From Lachnoclostridium sp. An14 (GTDB taxonomy: Bacteria; Bacillota; Clostridia; Lachnospirales; Lachnospiraceae): a stretch of DNA of 64,000 nucleotides. The stretch covers positions 113,205 through 177,204 of the forward strand of contig NZ_NFLE01000004.1 of NCBI RefSeq assembly GCF_002160755.1, read 5' to 3'. Of the stretch, positions 48,800-59,459 are shown in pieces. Made by a program: the position numbers and the translations under genes. Under the pieces are notes generated by a model. The model worked only from the letters and a program-made list of their open reading frames with translations, did no database searches and was not told where the DNA came from. How positions within the stretch are numbered: position 1 is the first letter of the stretch; every line of letters starts with the position of its first letter.

Positions 48800-49084
48800 A
48801 TGATCGAGTACATCAAGCTCTTTTGGGAGGACGCGCCGACGGGAGAACCACCGGTCATCCTCTATGAAGTGGACACCGAAAATGAGCGGCTGGCCCTCCG
48901 CTCCATCGACATCTTTGCAGATGGCCGCACCCACAACATCCCTGACCTTTACGACGGCGCCATCGAGATCACGCCCATCCCCACCGTGGAGGAATTGGGC
49001 GCCCATGTCTGGGGAGAGGAGTTCCACGCCTGCGTCATAGAGAAAGCGGAATTTGAGGCCATCTGGGAAAGCCATACCTATTGA
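48800..49084 (+). CDS. DUF6881-family protein
   Basis: A 94-residue protein: IEYIKLFWEDAPTGEPPVIL, YEVDTENERLALRSIDIFAD G, and the closing FHACVIEKAEFEAIWE. This is the DUF6881 pattern (E-Y-I-K-x-x-W start, E-I-F-x-D-G strand, E-F-E-A-x-W end), a small protein of immunity and toxin loci. Confidence 0.75.
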   Translation: MIEYIKLFWEDAPTGEPPVILYEVDTENERLALRSIDIFADGRTHNIPDLYDGAIEITPIPTVEELGAHVWGEEFHACVIEKAEFEAIWESHTY

Positions 49085-49115
49085 TGGAGCGTGAAAGGAA
49101 CCAGGAGGAGTCCCT

Positions 49116-50093
49116 ATGAGCAAATCCTTAAAAGCCAAAAATCTACCGTTGTTCTCCATCATTGACCTGAACGAGCTGCGCCGGGAAAACCATCTGGAGG
49201 GCACAGAAGTGACAGACTTTTTCACGGCAAGGGATGGAAAAGTCTATCTTCTCATGGAACAGCCGTCCGAAACACAGGATAAGGACTGGCTCAGCACTCC
49301 TTCCACCTATACCGCAGTGGAAATCCAGTTGGATTGGGCGGAACAGCGGGTACTGGAAATGACGCTGTTTCCTCTTGGCCTCTTGAAGTTCCAGTTCCAT
49401 TATTTGCGGCCCGCAGGTGAACACTTCCTCCTGCTGGGGGCAAGGTGTGCCTATCGGGAAAACGGCCCCGACAACAACGCCTGGATCGTCAGCCGGGATG
49501 GAACCATTCTGTCCCGCTTCTGCCTGGGAGATGGCATTCAGAACTGTATGGTCAAGGCAGACGGCACCATCATCACCGGATATTTCGATGAGGGCGTGTT
49601 TGGCAATTACGGATGGGCTGACTCCAGCGGCACACATGGCTATGTCCCGCCGGTTGGTGAGTGCGGGCTGATCGCATGGACGCCGGCAGGTATTCCTCTA
49701 TGGAAGAATGAAAAGTATTCTATCTATGACTGCTATGCCATCAGCCTGGACGAAGAAGAAAACCTGTGGTTCTATTATTACGATGAATTCCGGCTGGTGC
49801 GGACAAACTTCAAAGAGGACTTTGTGTTTGAAGTGCCAATCGAAGGAAGCGGAGCTTTTTCTGTTGCCCCATCTGGTGATACCTTTCTGTTTCAGGGAGG
49901 ATATCAGAAACACAACAAATTCTACTTCCTTACCGCTCACGGCGGCCACCTTGGACAAAAATGGGAGGCCATTCCCATCTGTGACGGAAACAAGGTCGCT
50001 GTGGAGCAGTGCAGCCTGCTGAGCAGCCGGATGCTGTTCCTCGGGAAAAACGGCATACTCTATGGAGGTATTTGGGGAGGCGATGGCCTATGA
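49116..50093 (+). CDS. Beta-propeller-like array protein
   Basis: A 325-residue all-beta protein with repeated four-strand patterns (HFLLLGARCAYRENGPDNNA WIVSRDG; GTIITGYFDEGVFGNYGWAD; YAISLDEEENLWFYYYDEFR; FLFQGGYQKHNKFYFLTAHG), consistent with a beta-propeller. Related propellers occur near SUKH genes. No catalytic motif. The next ATG overlaps its stop (ATGA). Confidence 0.55.
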   Translation: MSKSLKAKNLPLFSIIDLNELRRENHLEGTEVTDFFTARDGKVYLLMEQPSETQDKDWLSTPSTYTAVEIQLDWAEQRVLEMTLFPLGLLKFQFHYLRPAGEHFLLLGARCAYRENGPDNNAWIVSRDGTILSRFCLGDGIQNCMVKADGTIITGYFDEGVFGNYGWADSSGTHGYVPPVGECGLIAWTPAGIPLWKNEKYSIYDCYAISLDEEENLWFYYYDEFRLVRTNFKEDFVFEVPIEGSGAFSVAPSGDTFLFQGGYQKHNKFYFLTAHGGHLGQKWEAIPICDGNKVAVEQCSLLSSRMLFLGKNGILYGGIWGGDGL

Positions 50094-50500
50094 AACAGAC
50101 AGATATTTATACTGAGGCGCTGGTTTGTTTGCGCTCCATCCTTTTGGCAGACCATCCAGCGTTGAAAAACTGGATCGACTGGCTGGAACGGGATATTCAG
50201 GACTGGACCCAGCGCTGTGAGGTTGCCCACCATCTTCGGGCATACGGTGGCATGGGTTCTTTCAATGATTTGCCCAGTATGCGTGGAAATCACGATTACA
50301 TTTTTGACTTTCTAAAGTCTTTGTGCTATGCCTTCGGCCACCTCTATGGCAAGCGGAACGGCATTTCTCCGGGGGCACTGATGGAGGAGTGCCTCCACGA
50401 TGTAGAGCAGGCAGCCTATCACCCCCATAAGGCACTGAACCGAGCCATTGCCCAACATTTGATACAGGGTGATTTACAGGAAAACCTGAATGCTCTGTGA
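50090..50500 (+). CDS. DUF6966-like protein
   Basis: A 136-residue helical protein: HPALKNWIDWLERDIQDWTQ and EVAHHLRAYGGMGSFNDLPS are the DUF6966-like core (W-x-x-W-L-E-R-D, A-Y-G-G-M-G-S-F-N-D). A helical end follows. It overlaps the propeller gene by four bases. Confidence 0.6.
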   Translation: MKQTDIYTEALVCLRSILLADHPALKNWIDWLERDIQDWTQRCEVAHHLRAYGGMGSFNDLPSMRGNHDYIFDFLKSLCYAFGHLYGKRNGISPGALMEECLHDVEQAAYHPHKALNRAIAQHLIQGDLQENLNAL

Positions 50501-50510
50501 GGGAAATACA

Positions 50511-50972
50511 ATGCATGACATGAATTTGGAAAAAAACCGCAGTAAAATTCAAACTGCTTATAAAGCAAGCCCCTTCACAAAGGGTACCTGCCCAGAACCG
50601 GAGGATGCTGTGAAACGATTTGAAAGCAGGTATACTCCTATCCCAGCAGAGTACCGCTGGCTACTTTTGAACTTCGGCGGCTGCTATTTGGCGGAACCGT
50701 GGATCTTCACACTGAAAGAATTGGAAGAAGCCTACCCGATTTTTCAAGAGGCTTATGAGGATTACATGAGAGAATATGACCACGGCCCCGCCTTTCCAAT
50801 CGGAGGATTGGGTGACGGGAGTATCGTATTTATCGACTTGGAGAGCGGCAGAGTTCGGGGCTATAACTGTGACTATGCCGATCTGGAGGAGATCGCAGAG
50901 AGTTTTTCCAGCCTGCTCCTGGACCTTGTGGAACAGGCATTGGAACTGGGAAACTTGTGCAAAGAATTGTGA
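50511..50972 (+). CDS. SUKH-1 (SMI1/KNR4) immunity protein
   Basis: A 153-residue SMI1/KNR4 domain: AVKRFESRYTPIPAEYRWLL LNFGG is the hallmark (helix, P-x-x-Y-R-W-L-L, F-G-G), then the GDGSIVFIDLESGRVRGYNC strand pair and ADLEEIAESFSSLLLDLVEQ. It directly follows the DUF6966-like gene. ATG 50511 is used; a frame opens at 50490. Confidence 0.88.
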   Translation: MHDMNLEKNRSKIQTAYKASPFTKGTCPEPEDAVKRFESRYTPIPAEYRWLLLNFGGCYLAEPWIFTLKELEEAYPIFQEAYEDYMREYDHGPAFPIGGLGDGSIVFIDLESGRVRGYNCDYADLEEIAESFSSLLLDLVEQALELGNLCKEL

Positions 50973-50981
50973 GGTAAGCGT

Positions 50982-51647
50982 ATGGCAAAGGACATCAGGG
51001 AGTGCCTGCTGGAGCAGTCAGGAAAATTTCATCAGTGGCAGGAAATCACTTATCCCGGAAAAACCACCGAGGAGATTGGCGGTGTGTGGGAGGTTGATTA
51101 TCCTGCATGGAATGATATATTTGATGCCTTTTGCCATGTGCTGAACCAAATGGATGCAGAGGCGGCAGACAGCGTCCTGCTGGATGAGATGGTCTATCTG
51201 ATTGCCAGGGACAACGAAACGGAGGGTTTTATACAGGAAACCACTTCCCATCCCCAATGGTTTGAGTGTCTCTGCCGCAGGGCCGCAGCCTCCAATGAGA
51301 GTGAGGCCAAGTGGCAGTTTGCCGCATATCTGCCAGAATGTCCGTGCAGCCAGGAAGTCAAAGACATGATTCTGGACTTCGCAAAGGACCCCAATGAATA
51401 TGTGAGCCGTCGGGCGCTTTTGGCGATGCCCGCTCTGCGTCCTGACTGTGTGGAACAGTTCGCTCCGCTGTTCTGGAAGCGGAACTGTTATTCCCTCGAA
51501 TTACAGGAATACCAGCGGATCGCTACACTGGTCTCGCTGGACGCCATCCATTCCGACCTGCTTCCACAATACTTGGAACGGGCCAAGCAGGATGGCCGGC
51601 GCTATCTGCTGGAACACGCAGAAAGGATCGAAGGAGGACTACTGTGA
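50982..51647 (+). CDS. HEAT-repeat-like helical protein
   Basis: A 221-residue all-helical protein. The C-terminal half has HEAT-like pairs (KDMILDFAKDPNEYVSRRAL LAMPAL, YQRIATLVSLDAIHSDLLPQ), the N-terminal half SVLLDEMVYLIARDNETEGF. HEAT-like proteins occur as toxin-binding partners in such loci. Its stop overlaps the GTG of the giant gene (GTGA). Confidence 0.6.
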   Translation: MAKDIRECLLEQSGKFHQWQEITYPGKTTEEIGGVWEVDYPAWNDIFDAFCHVLNQMDAEAADSVLLDEMVYLIARDNETEGFIQETTSHPQWFECLCRRAAASNESEAKWQFAAYLPECPCSQEVKDMILDFAKDPNEYVSRRALLAMPALRPDCVEQFAPLFWKRNCYSLELQEYQRIATLVSLDAIHSDLLPQYLERAKQDGRRYLLEHAERIEGGLL

Positions 51648-54600
51648 ACAAAAATTTATACCGCTCGCAATTCAATCAAATGGAGACCACCGAGAAACAG
51701 GCGCTGATGGAAAGCCTTGCTGCTCGTTATGCTATGACCTTTCTCGGTCTACATATCTTTGACCGCTGGGGCCAGAACTGCACCACCGGCATATTCGAGA
51801 AAAATGGCCGTGAGTTTGTTTTTGTCCCCGGCGACACCGTCACGCTGGGCTGGGAGCAGTTCGCTGTGGGGCTGAATCAGGAGAGCCGGGAGGAACTGGA
51901 ATACCTGTTCCGGGAATGGGAGCTGGAGGAGGAGCCGGGAACATTCATTCGGGAACGCATGGCTCCTGTCCGGCAGGCGGCCATCGGCCCTATGCTGGTG
52001 AGCCGGGAGCTGGAGGAAATCAACTGGGAGCCGGTGGAACTGGACGACTCCCGCCTGCGTCCGGAGTGGCTGAAGAACTTCCGGCAGTTCGCCCTGGTGG
52101 GCCGGGACAGTCTGACCCTGGTGGGCCACGCCCGCTTTGAGCGGGAGGGGGACGGCTGGCAGGCCAGCCTCTACCACGAGGTAGACTATCCGGACTTTCG
52201 GAGCCGGCTGGAAAAGCAGGGTTTCTCCCAGCCCACGGCGGACGAGTGGGCCTACCTGTGCGGCGGCGGGTGCCGGACCCTGTTCCCCTGGGGGGACGGA
52301 CTGGACTACTCCATGCGCCTGCACTGGTTTGAGGATATGGATGAGGAGTATGGGGACCGGCCCTACGACATGGAGGAACCCAACTTCTTCGGCCTCTCCA
52401 TCGCCTTTGACCCCTATATGCGGGAGGTGGTGCAGGCGGATCAGTTCACCACCTGCGGCGGCGACGGCGGGTGCAATATCTGCGGCGGCTCGGGGCCGTT
52501 CCTCGGTTTCCTGCCCTGCTCCCCCCACTATAAGCCGGAGGTGCAGGAGGACAGCGAGATAAACGGCGACTATGACTTCTATCGACCTATTATCCGTATA
52601 GAGAATGAGGAGGACCCGGATATGGATATTTTGAAACAGTGCCAAAAGTGGCATGAAAACGACGAACACCAGAAGATTATTGACGCGCTGGAGGCCATCC
52701 CCGCCCAGGAGCGCACCCCTGAAATGGACAGCGAGCTGGCTCGGGCCTACAACAACCAGGCCGGGCCGCAGGACCGGGAGCTGTTTCGCAGGGCCATTGC
52801 CCTGCTGAAACCCCATGAGGAATACTTTGCGGGCGACCACTACTGGAACTTCCGTATGGGCTATTCCTATTACTATCTGGACCAAGAAGGCCGAGCTTTG
52901 CGATACTTTGAAAAGGCTTTAGAGGCCCGCCCGGATGACGAGGACACCAAAGAGCTGATCGAGTGGTGCAAGAAGGGCATCTCCCTGCCGCAGTTCTCGG
53001 AGTGTTTCCGGGAGCGGACGGAGAACTGGTGGGAGACCTTTGCCGAAATGGAAACAGAATTGCGCCAGATGATGGACGAGGACAAAGACCACACCCGCGG
53101 CGCAGAACTCGTGGCCCAAATGGAGGAAACCCTGAATCTGGTCTTTGATGAGATCTCCTTCGAGATGGGCGTGGGCGGCGAAAAGTACGAGCTGATCCTC
53201 ACCCCGGAGGGTGACAAGGTCAATCTGTTTGAGCTGGTGTACTTCCGCAAGCACGCCCCCAAGGAGGTGCTGGAGCATTGGAACATCCTTGTGGGCCGCC
53301 AGCCCATCCGAAACATCGGCCTTCGCACCGACGACGGCTGGGACATCTCCGGGGAGGATGTGCAGATCTGGCTGGAGGAGCAGGGTGAACACAGCTTCGC
53401 CATCTCCGCCTACTGTGAAAAACTGCTGCCTATGCTCCGGGAGGCAGAAGGCCGAGCCTGGTGGATGCTCACCACCCTCACCGACCAGGTGCTGGGCGAA
53501 ATCCCCCATATGAGATACATAGGCCACTTTGATGTGCTGGAAACGCCCAAGGCGGAGCCGTCCATTCGTATGTCCCAGCTGCCCGAAAAGCTGAAAGAAA
53601 AGGGGCTGGAACTCTCCACTGATCCGGAAACCTATCTGGACAGTTACCTTGGCTACAAAATGGAACCCAACAAGGACCCGGAAACCGACTGGCGGCTGGA
53701 TGTGGTAGCCGGCTCCACCAGCTGTGTGCCGCTCATCAACGGCTATCTGAATGCCGACAATGACTTCATGGACGCTCTCCATGCCGACGGCGCGGTGGCG
53801 GGTTTCTTCTGCTATCCCTTGGATACCTTGCGGGAGAAAGAAGGAACCCAGAAGATCTTCGACTTCCGGGACAAGCTGGAGGAATTGTTCACCACCGGAG
53901 ACGGCCCGGAAGTTCTCACCCTCACCGGCGGAGCCACCGGCCTCTTCTGCGGCTATGTGGACTTCATCGCCTGGGACATCCGGACGGCGCTCCAGATGGC
54001 AAAGAAGTTCTTCGAGGACAGCGACATCCCCTGGGCCAGCTTTCACACCTTCCGCCGTGAAGCGGGCACAGTGAACCTGAAAACGCCGCCCGAGGAGGAA
54101 CCGGACGATGAGGATCAGGCTCCCAAGCTGGACGAGACGCTGACCGGGATGGACTACATCCCCTACACCCTGCAGAACGAAGAAGAATTCTTCCAGCAGC
54201 TGGAGCAGTGGAACGACGAGGACGAGTACACCCGCTGCATCCAGGCATTGAATGCCATCCCGGAGGATTGGCGGAACTACCGCATTGCCTACGCCATGGC
54301 ACGGGCGCTGGAAAATTACGCCATCATTGGGGACCACAACGAGGGTACTCCTAACTATAAGGGAGATAAGGCCCTGCGCCGAGCCATCGAGGTGCTGGAG
54401 TCTGTCCGAGAGGAAGGCCAGGACAAGGCGGAGTGGAATATGCGTATGGCCTACGGCTATCAGTATCTCCATGGTCAGGAGAAACAGGCCATCCCCTACG
54501 CCCAGCGGTGGGCGGAGCTGGACCCAGAGGACGAAAACGCCCCAGCGGTGATTAGAGAGTGTAAGGCGGAGATTCGGAAACGCAAGCGCGGCCGGAAGAA

Positions 54601-57600
54601 GAAGGCCAAATTCGTGCCCGGTGATACCCCCTTTGAGGGTTTCGACCTTACCAACTTCTGGGATGATAATTGGTATGCACTGAAAGAATATGTCAGTGAT
54701 CCGCCTTCCGATGAGCTGATCGCCAGCGTGGAGGAGGAACTGGGCTACAAGCTGCCCGCCGCCTACATCTGGCTGATGAAGCAGCACAACGGCGGCATTC
54801 CGGTGAATACCTGCTATCCCTGCGATGAACCCACCTGCTGGGCAGAGGACCATGTGGCCATCACTGGCATTTTCGGCATCGGACGGGAAAAAAGCTGCTC
54901 CCTCTGCGGTGAGCTGGGCAGCCAGTTTATGATCGACGAGTGGGAGTACCCCGCCATCGGCGTGGCCATCTGCGACTGCCCCAGCGCCGGACACGATATG
55001 ATCTTCCTGGACTACCGGGCCTGCGGCCCCCAGGGAGAGCCTGCGGTAGTCCATGTGGATCAGGAAAATGACTATAAGATCACCCATCTGGCAGACAGCT
55101 TTGAGGAATTCATCCGGGGACTGGAGCACGAATCCCTGTATGATCCAGATGAAGATGTAGAGGATCTTGACGAAGATGATGGCGCTGATGAGGAGGAAAC
55201 TGACCATAAGGGTTCCTTTGCCGGGTCTGTGCTCCTCTCTAAAGCAGAGTGGGACAAGGAGCAGTTTATCCGGGATCTGCGAGAAAAATGGGATATCGTG
55301 GACGATGAGCCGGATGAGGGCGGCGAAGATGATGAGAACGGCGATGACGCTGTGGTAATGCGGGTTGGCGGCATGATGCTGGTTGTGACAATCTTCCGCG
55401 GCCATATCCCGAACAATGAAGCAGAAATCAACGCCGAAAACAACTATATGTGGCCAGAGGCTGTAGAAACGGCCAAAGCGCACAAGGCCCATATCATGGT
55501 AGCTGTGTTGGGCGAGGAGGAGAAACTGCTGGAACGGGGTAAGCTGTTTACCAAGGCGATGGCAGTGTGCTGCAAGCAGAAATATGCCACCGGCGTCTAT
55601 ACCAGCGGCGTGGTGTTTGAGCCCCGGTTCTATGAGAGCTTTGCCAATATGATGAAAGAGGATGAACTGCCTATCTTCAACTGGGTCTGGTTCGGCCTGT
55701 ACCGGAGCGAGGGCGGCTTGAACGCCTACACCTATGGCATGGATGTGTTCGGCAAGGAGGAGATGGAGGTGCTGAACACCGATGCCGAGCCGGAGGAACT
55801 GCGGGACTTTTTGGCAAGTCTTGCCTCCTATGTGCTGGCGTGTGATGTGACGCTGCAAGACGGCGAGACGATCGGCTTTTCTGCGGACGATAAGCACACG
55901 ATTACCCGCAGCCCCGGCGTTTCTCTGCCGGAAGAACAGATGACCCTGAAGATCGGTTACGAGCCTATAAAGGGAGATCCGGAGGATGACAGCTGCGGCC
56001 AATCAGACGATGAGGACACACAGGGTGAGGAAGAATTCAGTAATCCCGAGGTCTACACCAAGGAGGAGATGGAGGCCGTAGAGGGTCACATCCAGCAGTA
56101 TTTTGGGGCATTTGACAATGTGTTCCATGAGATCGTGTCCCCCGACATCCATGTGGACATCTGCATGGTGCCGCCCGCTGGGGAGCGGGACTACTGCACC
56201 CTGGTCACCATGAGCATGGGCGCCCACCGGATGAATGTGCCGGAGGAACTGGCCGAATACAAGCTGGAGCGGGCGGAGCTGGCCATCGCCCTGCCTGCGG
56301 ACTGGAAACTGGATCAGGAATCCATGAAGGACGAAAAGTGGTACTGGCCCATCCGTCTGCTGAAATCCCTGGCCCGCCTGCCCATCAACTGTGACAGCTG
56401 GCTGGGCCACGGACATACCGTGGAGAACCGAGAGCCCTTTGCGGACAATACGAAACTATGCACCGCTATCCTGATTAGTCCGCAGGGCACAGAGGATGGC
56501 AGTGAGGTCTGCACTTTACCCAATGGCGAGGAGGTCAACTTCTATCAGGTCATCCCTCTTTATGCGGATGAATTGGACTATAAGCTGGCCCATGACGCGG
56601 ACGCCCTGTTGGACAAAATGAACGGCATCAGCTTTGTGGTGGAGCCTGATCGTCAGGACGCCATCACCAGAGGCACCCTTGGCGGGAATAGCGAGGATGA
56701 CTATGTGGTGGAAATGGACGACGCCGACTGGCATCTGGAAACCATTCAGGAAAAGAACCTGCCAGTGGATGAACTGTGCGCCTATAACCATATGGCGATT
56801 TACCTGCGCTGGTGCATGGAGCACGACATGATGAGCGAAGAATTTTTGGCGGAGTACGGAGAGGCAGTAGAAAAGGTCAAGGCTGACCCTGCCAGCGTGG
56901 ATTTGCGGAAGTTTATCCGGGATGAACTTGACGGGCAGCTGGTCAGCCCGATGTTCAATAAGATTGGTCGGGCCTTTGCCTCCTACTACTATGGGGAGGC
57001 GGACAGCCCCTATTACCCCAGCGACATCGATGACTACGCCCTCCAATACTTCGACCCGGCGCGGTATCACTCCAACGAATTTCGGGAGGAAGCCTATCTG
57101 TTTATTCCCTTTGACGAGGACTACTACCAGGCCATGGCAAAGGTGATCGAGGAACGTTTCACCAACTGGCAGGGACAGGACTTTGATGAGGACACGCTGG
57201 AGCCTTCCGAGGTGGCTCAGGCCATCATGGAGTATCTGGACTGCGAGTGTACCTATTTCCCCTCCATGGCAGATGATGACTCCATCATGTCGGCATACAG
57301 CTATGCCAAGCGGCTGGGGGTGCGGGAGGGCTTTATTCCCATGCTCATCAAGCCGGACGAAACGCTGCTGGAGTGCCTGGTGATGAACGCCGACCCGGAG
57401 AACGGCGGGGACTGTTATGAGTTTGACCTCAAGACCGTGACGGAATACCGGAAGAAGATGCTCTCCGCCCCCATCAAGGACGGAAAGGCCGTTTTGGAGA
57501 CATTGACCGGCCAGCGCAGGGAAGAAGCCGAGGACGATGATCTGGACTGGGAAGAGGAGATCCTGGGCGAGATGGAGGGCGGAGAACCCAACGACCGCTT

Positions 57601-57973
57601 CTCAAGCTATTGGAGCAATAATACGGAGATGACCGACCCGCTCATCCTGGCCAAGATCCCGGTAAAGAACCCCTGGGAGATCTTCACCTACCTGCCCTTT
57701 GGAAACTGGAATGAATGCCCGGATACGTCCGAGCTGATGGCGGCGGCGAAATACTGGTTCGAGCAGTATGGCGCGGTACCTGCCGCCATGAGCCACGACG
57801 AGCTGGAATTCCTGCTCCCGGCTCCCGTCCCCAAGGAGAAGGCCATGGATGCAGCGATGGAACTGTATGGCTTCTGCCCCGATGTGATCGACCAGGGGCC
57901 GGGGGATGCCACTGCGGGTGCTCTGGCTGATGTGCTGCGGCAGTCTACTGTCTGGTACTTCTGGTGGGATTGA
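51644..57973 (+). CDS. Giant poly-immunity protein (FGE-like, TPR, SUKH, DUF4261, SUFU, DUF4253)
   Basis: A 2109-residue, very acidic protein. Domains in order: degenerate FGE/lectin-like fold (about 100-300; PTADEWAYLCGGGCRTLFPW); TPR-like module (326-446); an alpha/beta region with a possible duplicate (455-830); a second TPR-like module (840-985); SUKH (993-1165; ASVEEELGYKLPAAYIWLMK, Q-H-N-G-G); DUF4261 (about 1189-1440); SUFU (about 1473-1680; DKEWYWPIRLLKSLARLPIN-like region); an unassigned immunity-like domain (1693-1846); and a DUF4253-containing end (1850-2109; YGAVPAAMSHDELEFLL, CPDVIDQGPGD, closing TVWYFWWD). No signal peptide, so cytosolic. Starts at GTG 51644 after GGAGG, overlapping the previous stop. 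Confidence 0.88.
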   Translation: MNKNLYRSQFNQMETTEKQALMESLAARYAMTFLGLHIFDRWGQNCTTGIFEKNGREFVFVPGDTVTLGWEQFAVGLNQESREELEYLFREWELEEEPGTFIRERMAPVRQAAIGPMLVSRELEEINWEPVELDDSRLRPEWLKNFRQFALVGRDSLTLVGHARFEREGDGWQASLYHEVDYPDFRSRLEKQGFSQPTADEWAYLCGGGCRTLFPWGDGLDYSMRLHWFEDMDEEYGDRPYDMEEPNFFGLSIAFDPYMREVVQADQFTTCGGDGGCNICGGSGPFLGFLPCSPHYKPEVQEDSEINGDYDFYRPIIRIENEEDPDMDILKQCQKWHENDEHQKIIDALEAIPAQERTPEMDSELARAYNNQAGPQDRELFRRAIALLKPHEEYFAGDHYWNFRMGYSYYYLDQEGRALRYFEKALEARPDDEDTKELIEWCKKGISLPQFSECFRERTENWWETFAEMETELRQMMDEDKDHTRGAELVAQMEETLNLVFDEISFEMGVGGEKYELILTPEGDKVNLFELVYFRKHAPKEVLEHWNILVGRQPIRNIGLRTDDGWDISGEDVQIWLEEQGEHSFAISAYCEKLLPMLREAEGRAWWMLTTLTDQVLGEIPHMRYIGHFDVLETPKAEPSIRMSQLPEKLKEKGLELSTDPETYLDSYLGYKMEPNKDPETDWRLDVVAGSTSCVPLINGYLNADNDFMDALHADGAVAGFFCYPLDTLREKEGTQKIFDFRDKLEELFTTGDGPEVLTLTGGATGLFCGYVDFIAWDIRTALQMAKKFFEDSDIPWASFHTFRREAGTVNLKTPPEEEPDDEDQAPKLDETLTGMDYIPYTLQNEEEFFQQLEQWNDEDEYTRCIQALNAIPEDWRNYRIAYAMARALENYAIIGDHNEGTPNYKGDKALRRAIEVLESVREEGQDKAEWNMRMAYGYQYLHGQEKQAIPYAQRWAELDPEDENAPAVIRECKAEIRKRKRGRKKKAKFVPGDTPFEGFDLTNFWDDNWYALKEYVSDPPSDELIASVEEELGYKLPAAYIWLMKQHNGGIPVNTCYPCDEPTCWAEDHVAITGIFGIGREKSCSLCGELGSQFMIDEWEYPAIGVAICDCPSAGHDMIFLDYRACGPQGEPAVVHVDQENDYKITHLADSFEEFIRGLEHESLYDPDEDVEDLDEDDGADEEETDHKGSFAGSVLLSKAEWDKEQFIRDLREKWDIVDDEPDEGGEDDENGDDAVVMRVGGMMLVVTIFRGHIPNNEAEINAENNYMWPEAVETAKAHKAHIMVAVLGEEEKLLERGKLFTKAMAVCCKQKYATGVYTSGVVFEPRFYESFANMMKEDELPIFNWVWFGLYRSEGGLNAYTYGMDVFGKEEMEVLNTDAEPEELRDFLASLASYVLACDVTLQDGETIGFSADDKHTITRSPGVSLPEEQMTLKIGYEPIKGDPEDDSCGQSDDEDTQGEEEFSNPEVYTKEEMEAVEGHIQQYFGAFDNVFHEIVSPDIHVDICMVPPAGERDYCTLVTMSMGAHRMNVPEELAEYKLERAELAIALPADWKLDQESMKDEKWYWPIRLLKSLARLPINCDSWLGHGHTVENREPFADNTKLCTAILISPQGTEDGSEVCTLPNGEEVNFYQVIPLYADELDYKLAHDADALLDKMNGISFVVEPDRQDAITRGTLGGNSEDDYVVEMDDADWHLETIQEKNLPVDELCAYNHMAIYLRWCMEHDMMSEEFLAEYGEAVEKVKADPASVDLRKFIRDELDGQLVSPMFNKIGRAFASYYYGEADSPYYPSDIDDYALQYFDPARYHSNEFREEAYLFIPFDEDYYQAMAKVIEERFTNWQGQDFDEDTLEPSEVAQAIMEYLDCECTYFPSMADDDSIMSAYSYAKRLGVREGFIPMLIKPDETLLECLVMNADPENGGDCYEFDLKTVTEYRKKMLSAPIKDGKAVLETLTGQRREEAEDDDLDWEEEILGEMEGGEPNDRFSSYWSNNTEMTDPLILAKIPVKNPWEIFTYLPFGNWNECPDTSELMAAAKYWFEQYGAVPAAMSHDELEFLLPAPVPKEKAMDAAMELYGFCPDVIDQGPGDATAGALADVLRQSTVWYFWWD

Positions 57974-58852
<879 letters not shown>

Positions 58853-58863
58853 GGAGATCCCCT

Positions 58864-59325
58864 ATGACCGCACAATTTTCTATGAATAAAGAAATCTTGA
58901 CCACAAAACTTCTGGACTTGGTCGAGGGACGGGAAACTCCTGAGACCTGGTGGAACTGGTGGGACGAGCATGAGCCGGAACAGGAAACCTTGCTCAATCG
59001 GGGTGAATTTCTAAAACTGAAGCCCCGCCGACACGGTTTTCAGTGGGTCCCGGTGTTTGGCAGCCAAAAGGGAGCCATCGCCATTCTGGAAAAGAGCGGC
59101 ACAGCATTTGAGGCCAGCAATCTCTACCAGGAGCGGTATCTGGCGGAGCTGGGCGCTTTCTGTGAGGAGCAAAGAAAAGTGCAGCGGGAAAAGCAAAAAG
59201 AATTCAAGGCCAACAACCCGGAGCTGTTTTCCCGTTACCCAAAGTTCTCCAAGGCGCTGGCAAAGGTGCTGGACCCCTCTGACGAGATCAAGCCCGCTGC
59301 CACGGAGGAGCAGATTGGGAATTAA
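58864..59325 (+). pseudogene. 5' fragment of a SUKH-family gene split by a palindromic element
   Basis: This frame encodes 153 residues: a helical N-terminus (LLDLVEGRETPETWWNWWDE) and then IKPAATEEQI, the start of a SUKH domain (P-x-T-E-E-Q-I), before stopping two residues later. The missing continuation, L-D-F-T-L-P-S-Q-V-R-K-F-F-L-L-T, lies 135 bases further on, in the next fragment. The gap is the palindromic element. The fragment has a good GAGGAG site, so it may still be made as a truncated protein. Confidence 0.7.
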
Positions 59326-59327
59326 AA

Positions 59328-59459
59328 GAGTGTGCGCTTGGCGCACACTCGCGCCGGAGCGCGGCTGCGCCAGCAGCCATATTCCTCTGCGCGGAGTGCG
59401 CCTCCTTGCGGAGCATTCTTGTTTAACTGGAAACGAAGTTTCCTGTTAAACAAGAATGC
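59328..59459 (+). mobile_element. Nested palindromic insertion element (REP/MITE-like)
   Basis: Three hairpins lie in a row: GAGTGTGCGC-ttg-GCGCACACTC (59328-59350, perfect); GGCTGC-gcca-GCAGCC (59363-59378, perfect); and a 22-bp arm palindrome with a three-base loop (59413-59434 and 59438-59459, one T/T mismatch) beginning GCATTCTTGTTTAAC. It sits inside a SUKH gene. No transposase is encoded. Confidence 0.7.

Noticed and set aside
52919..56002. Very long - strand open frame (about 1027 codons) opposite the giant gene
   Set aside because: It is a shadow of the biased codon use of the giant + strand gene. It lacks a ribosome site and encodes no recognisable domain, while the + frame shows several known families.
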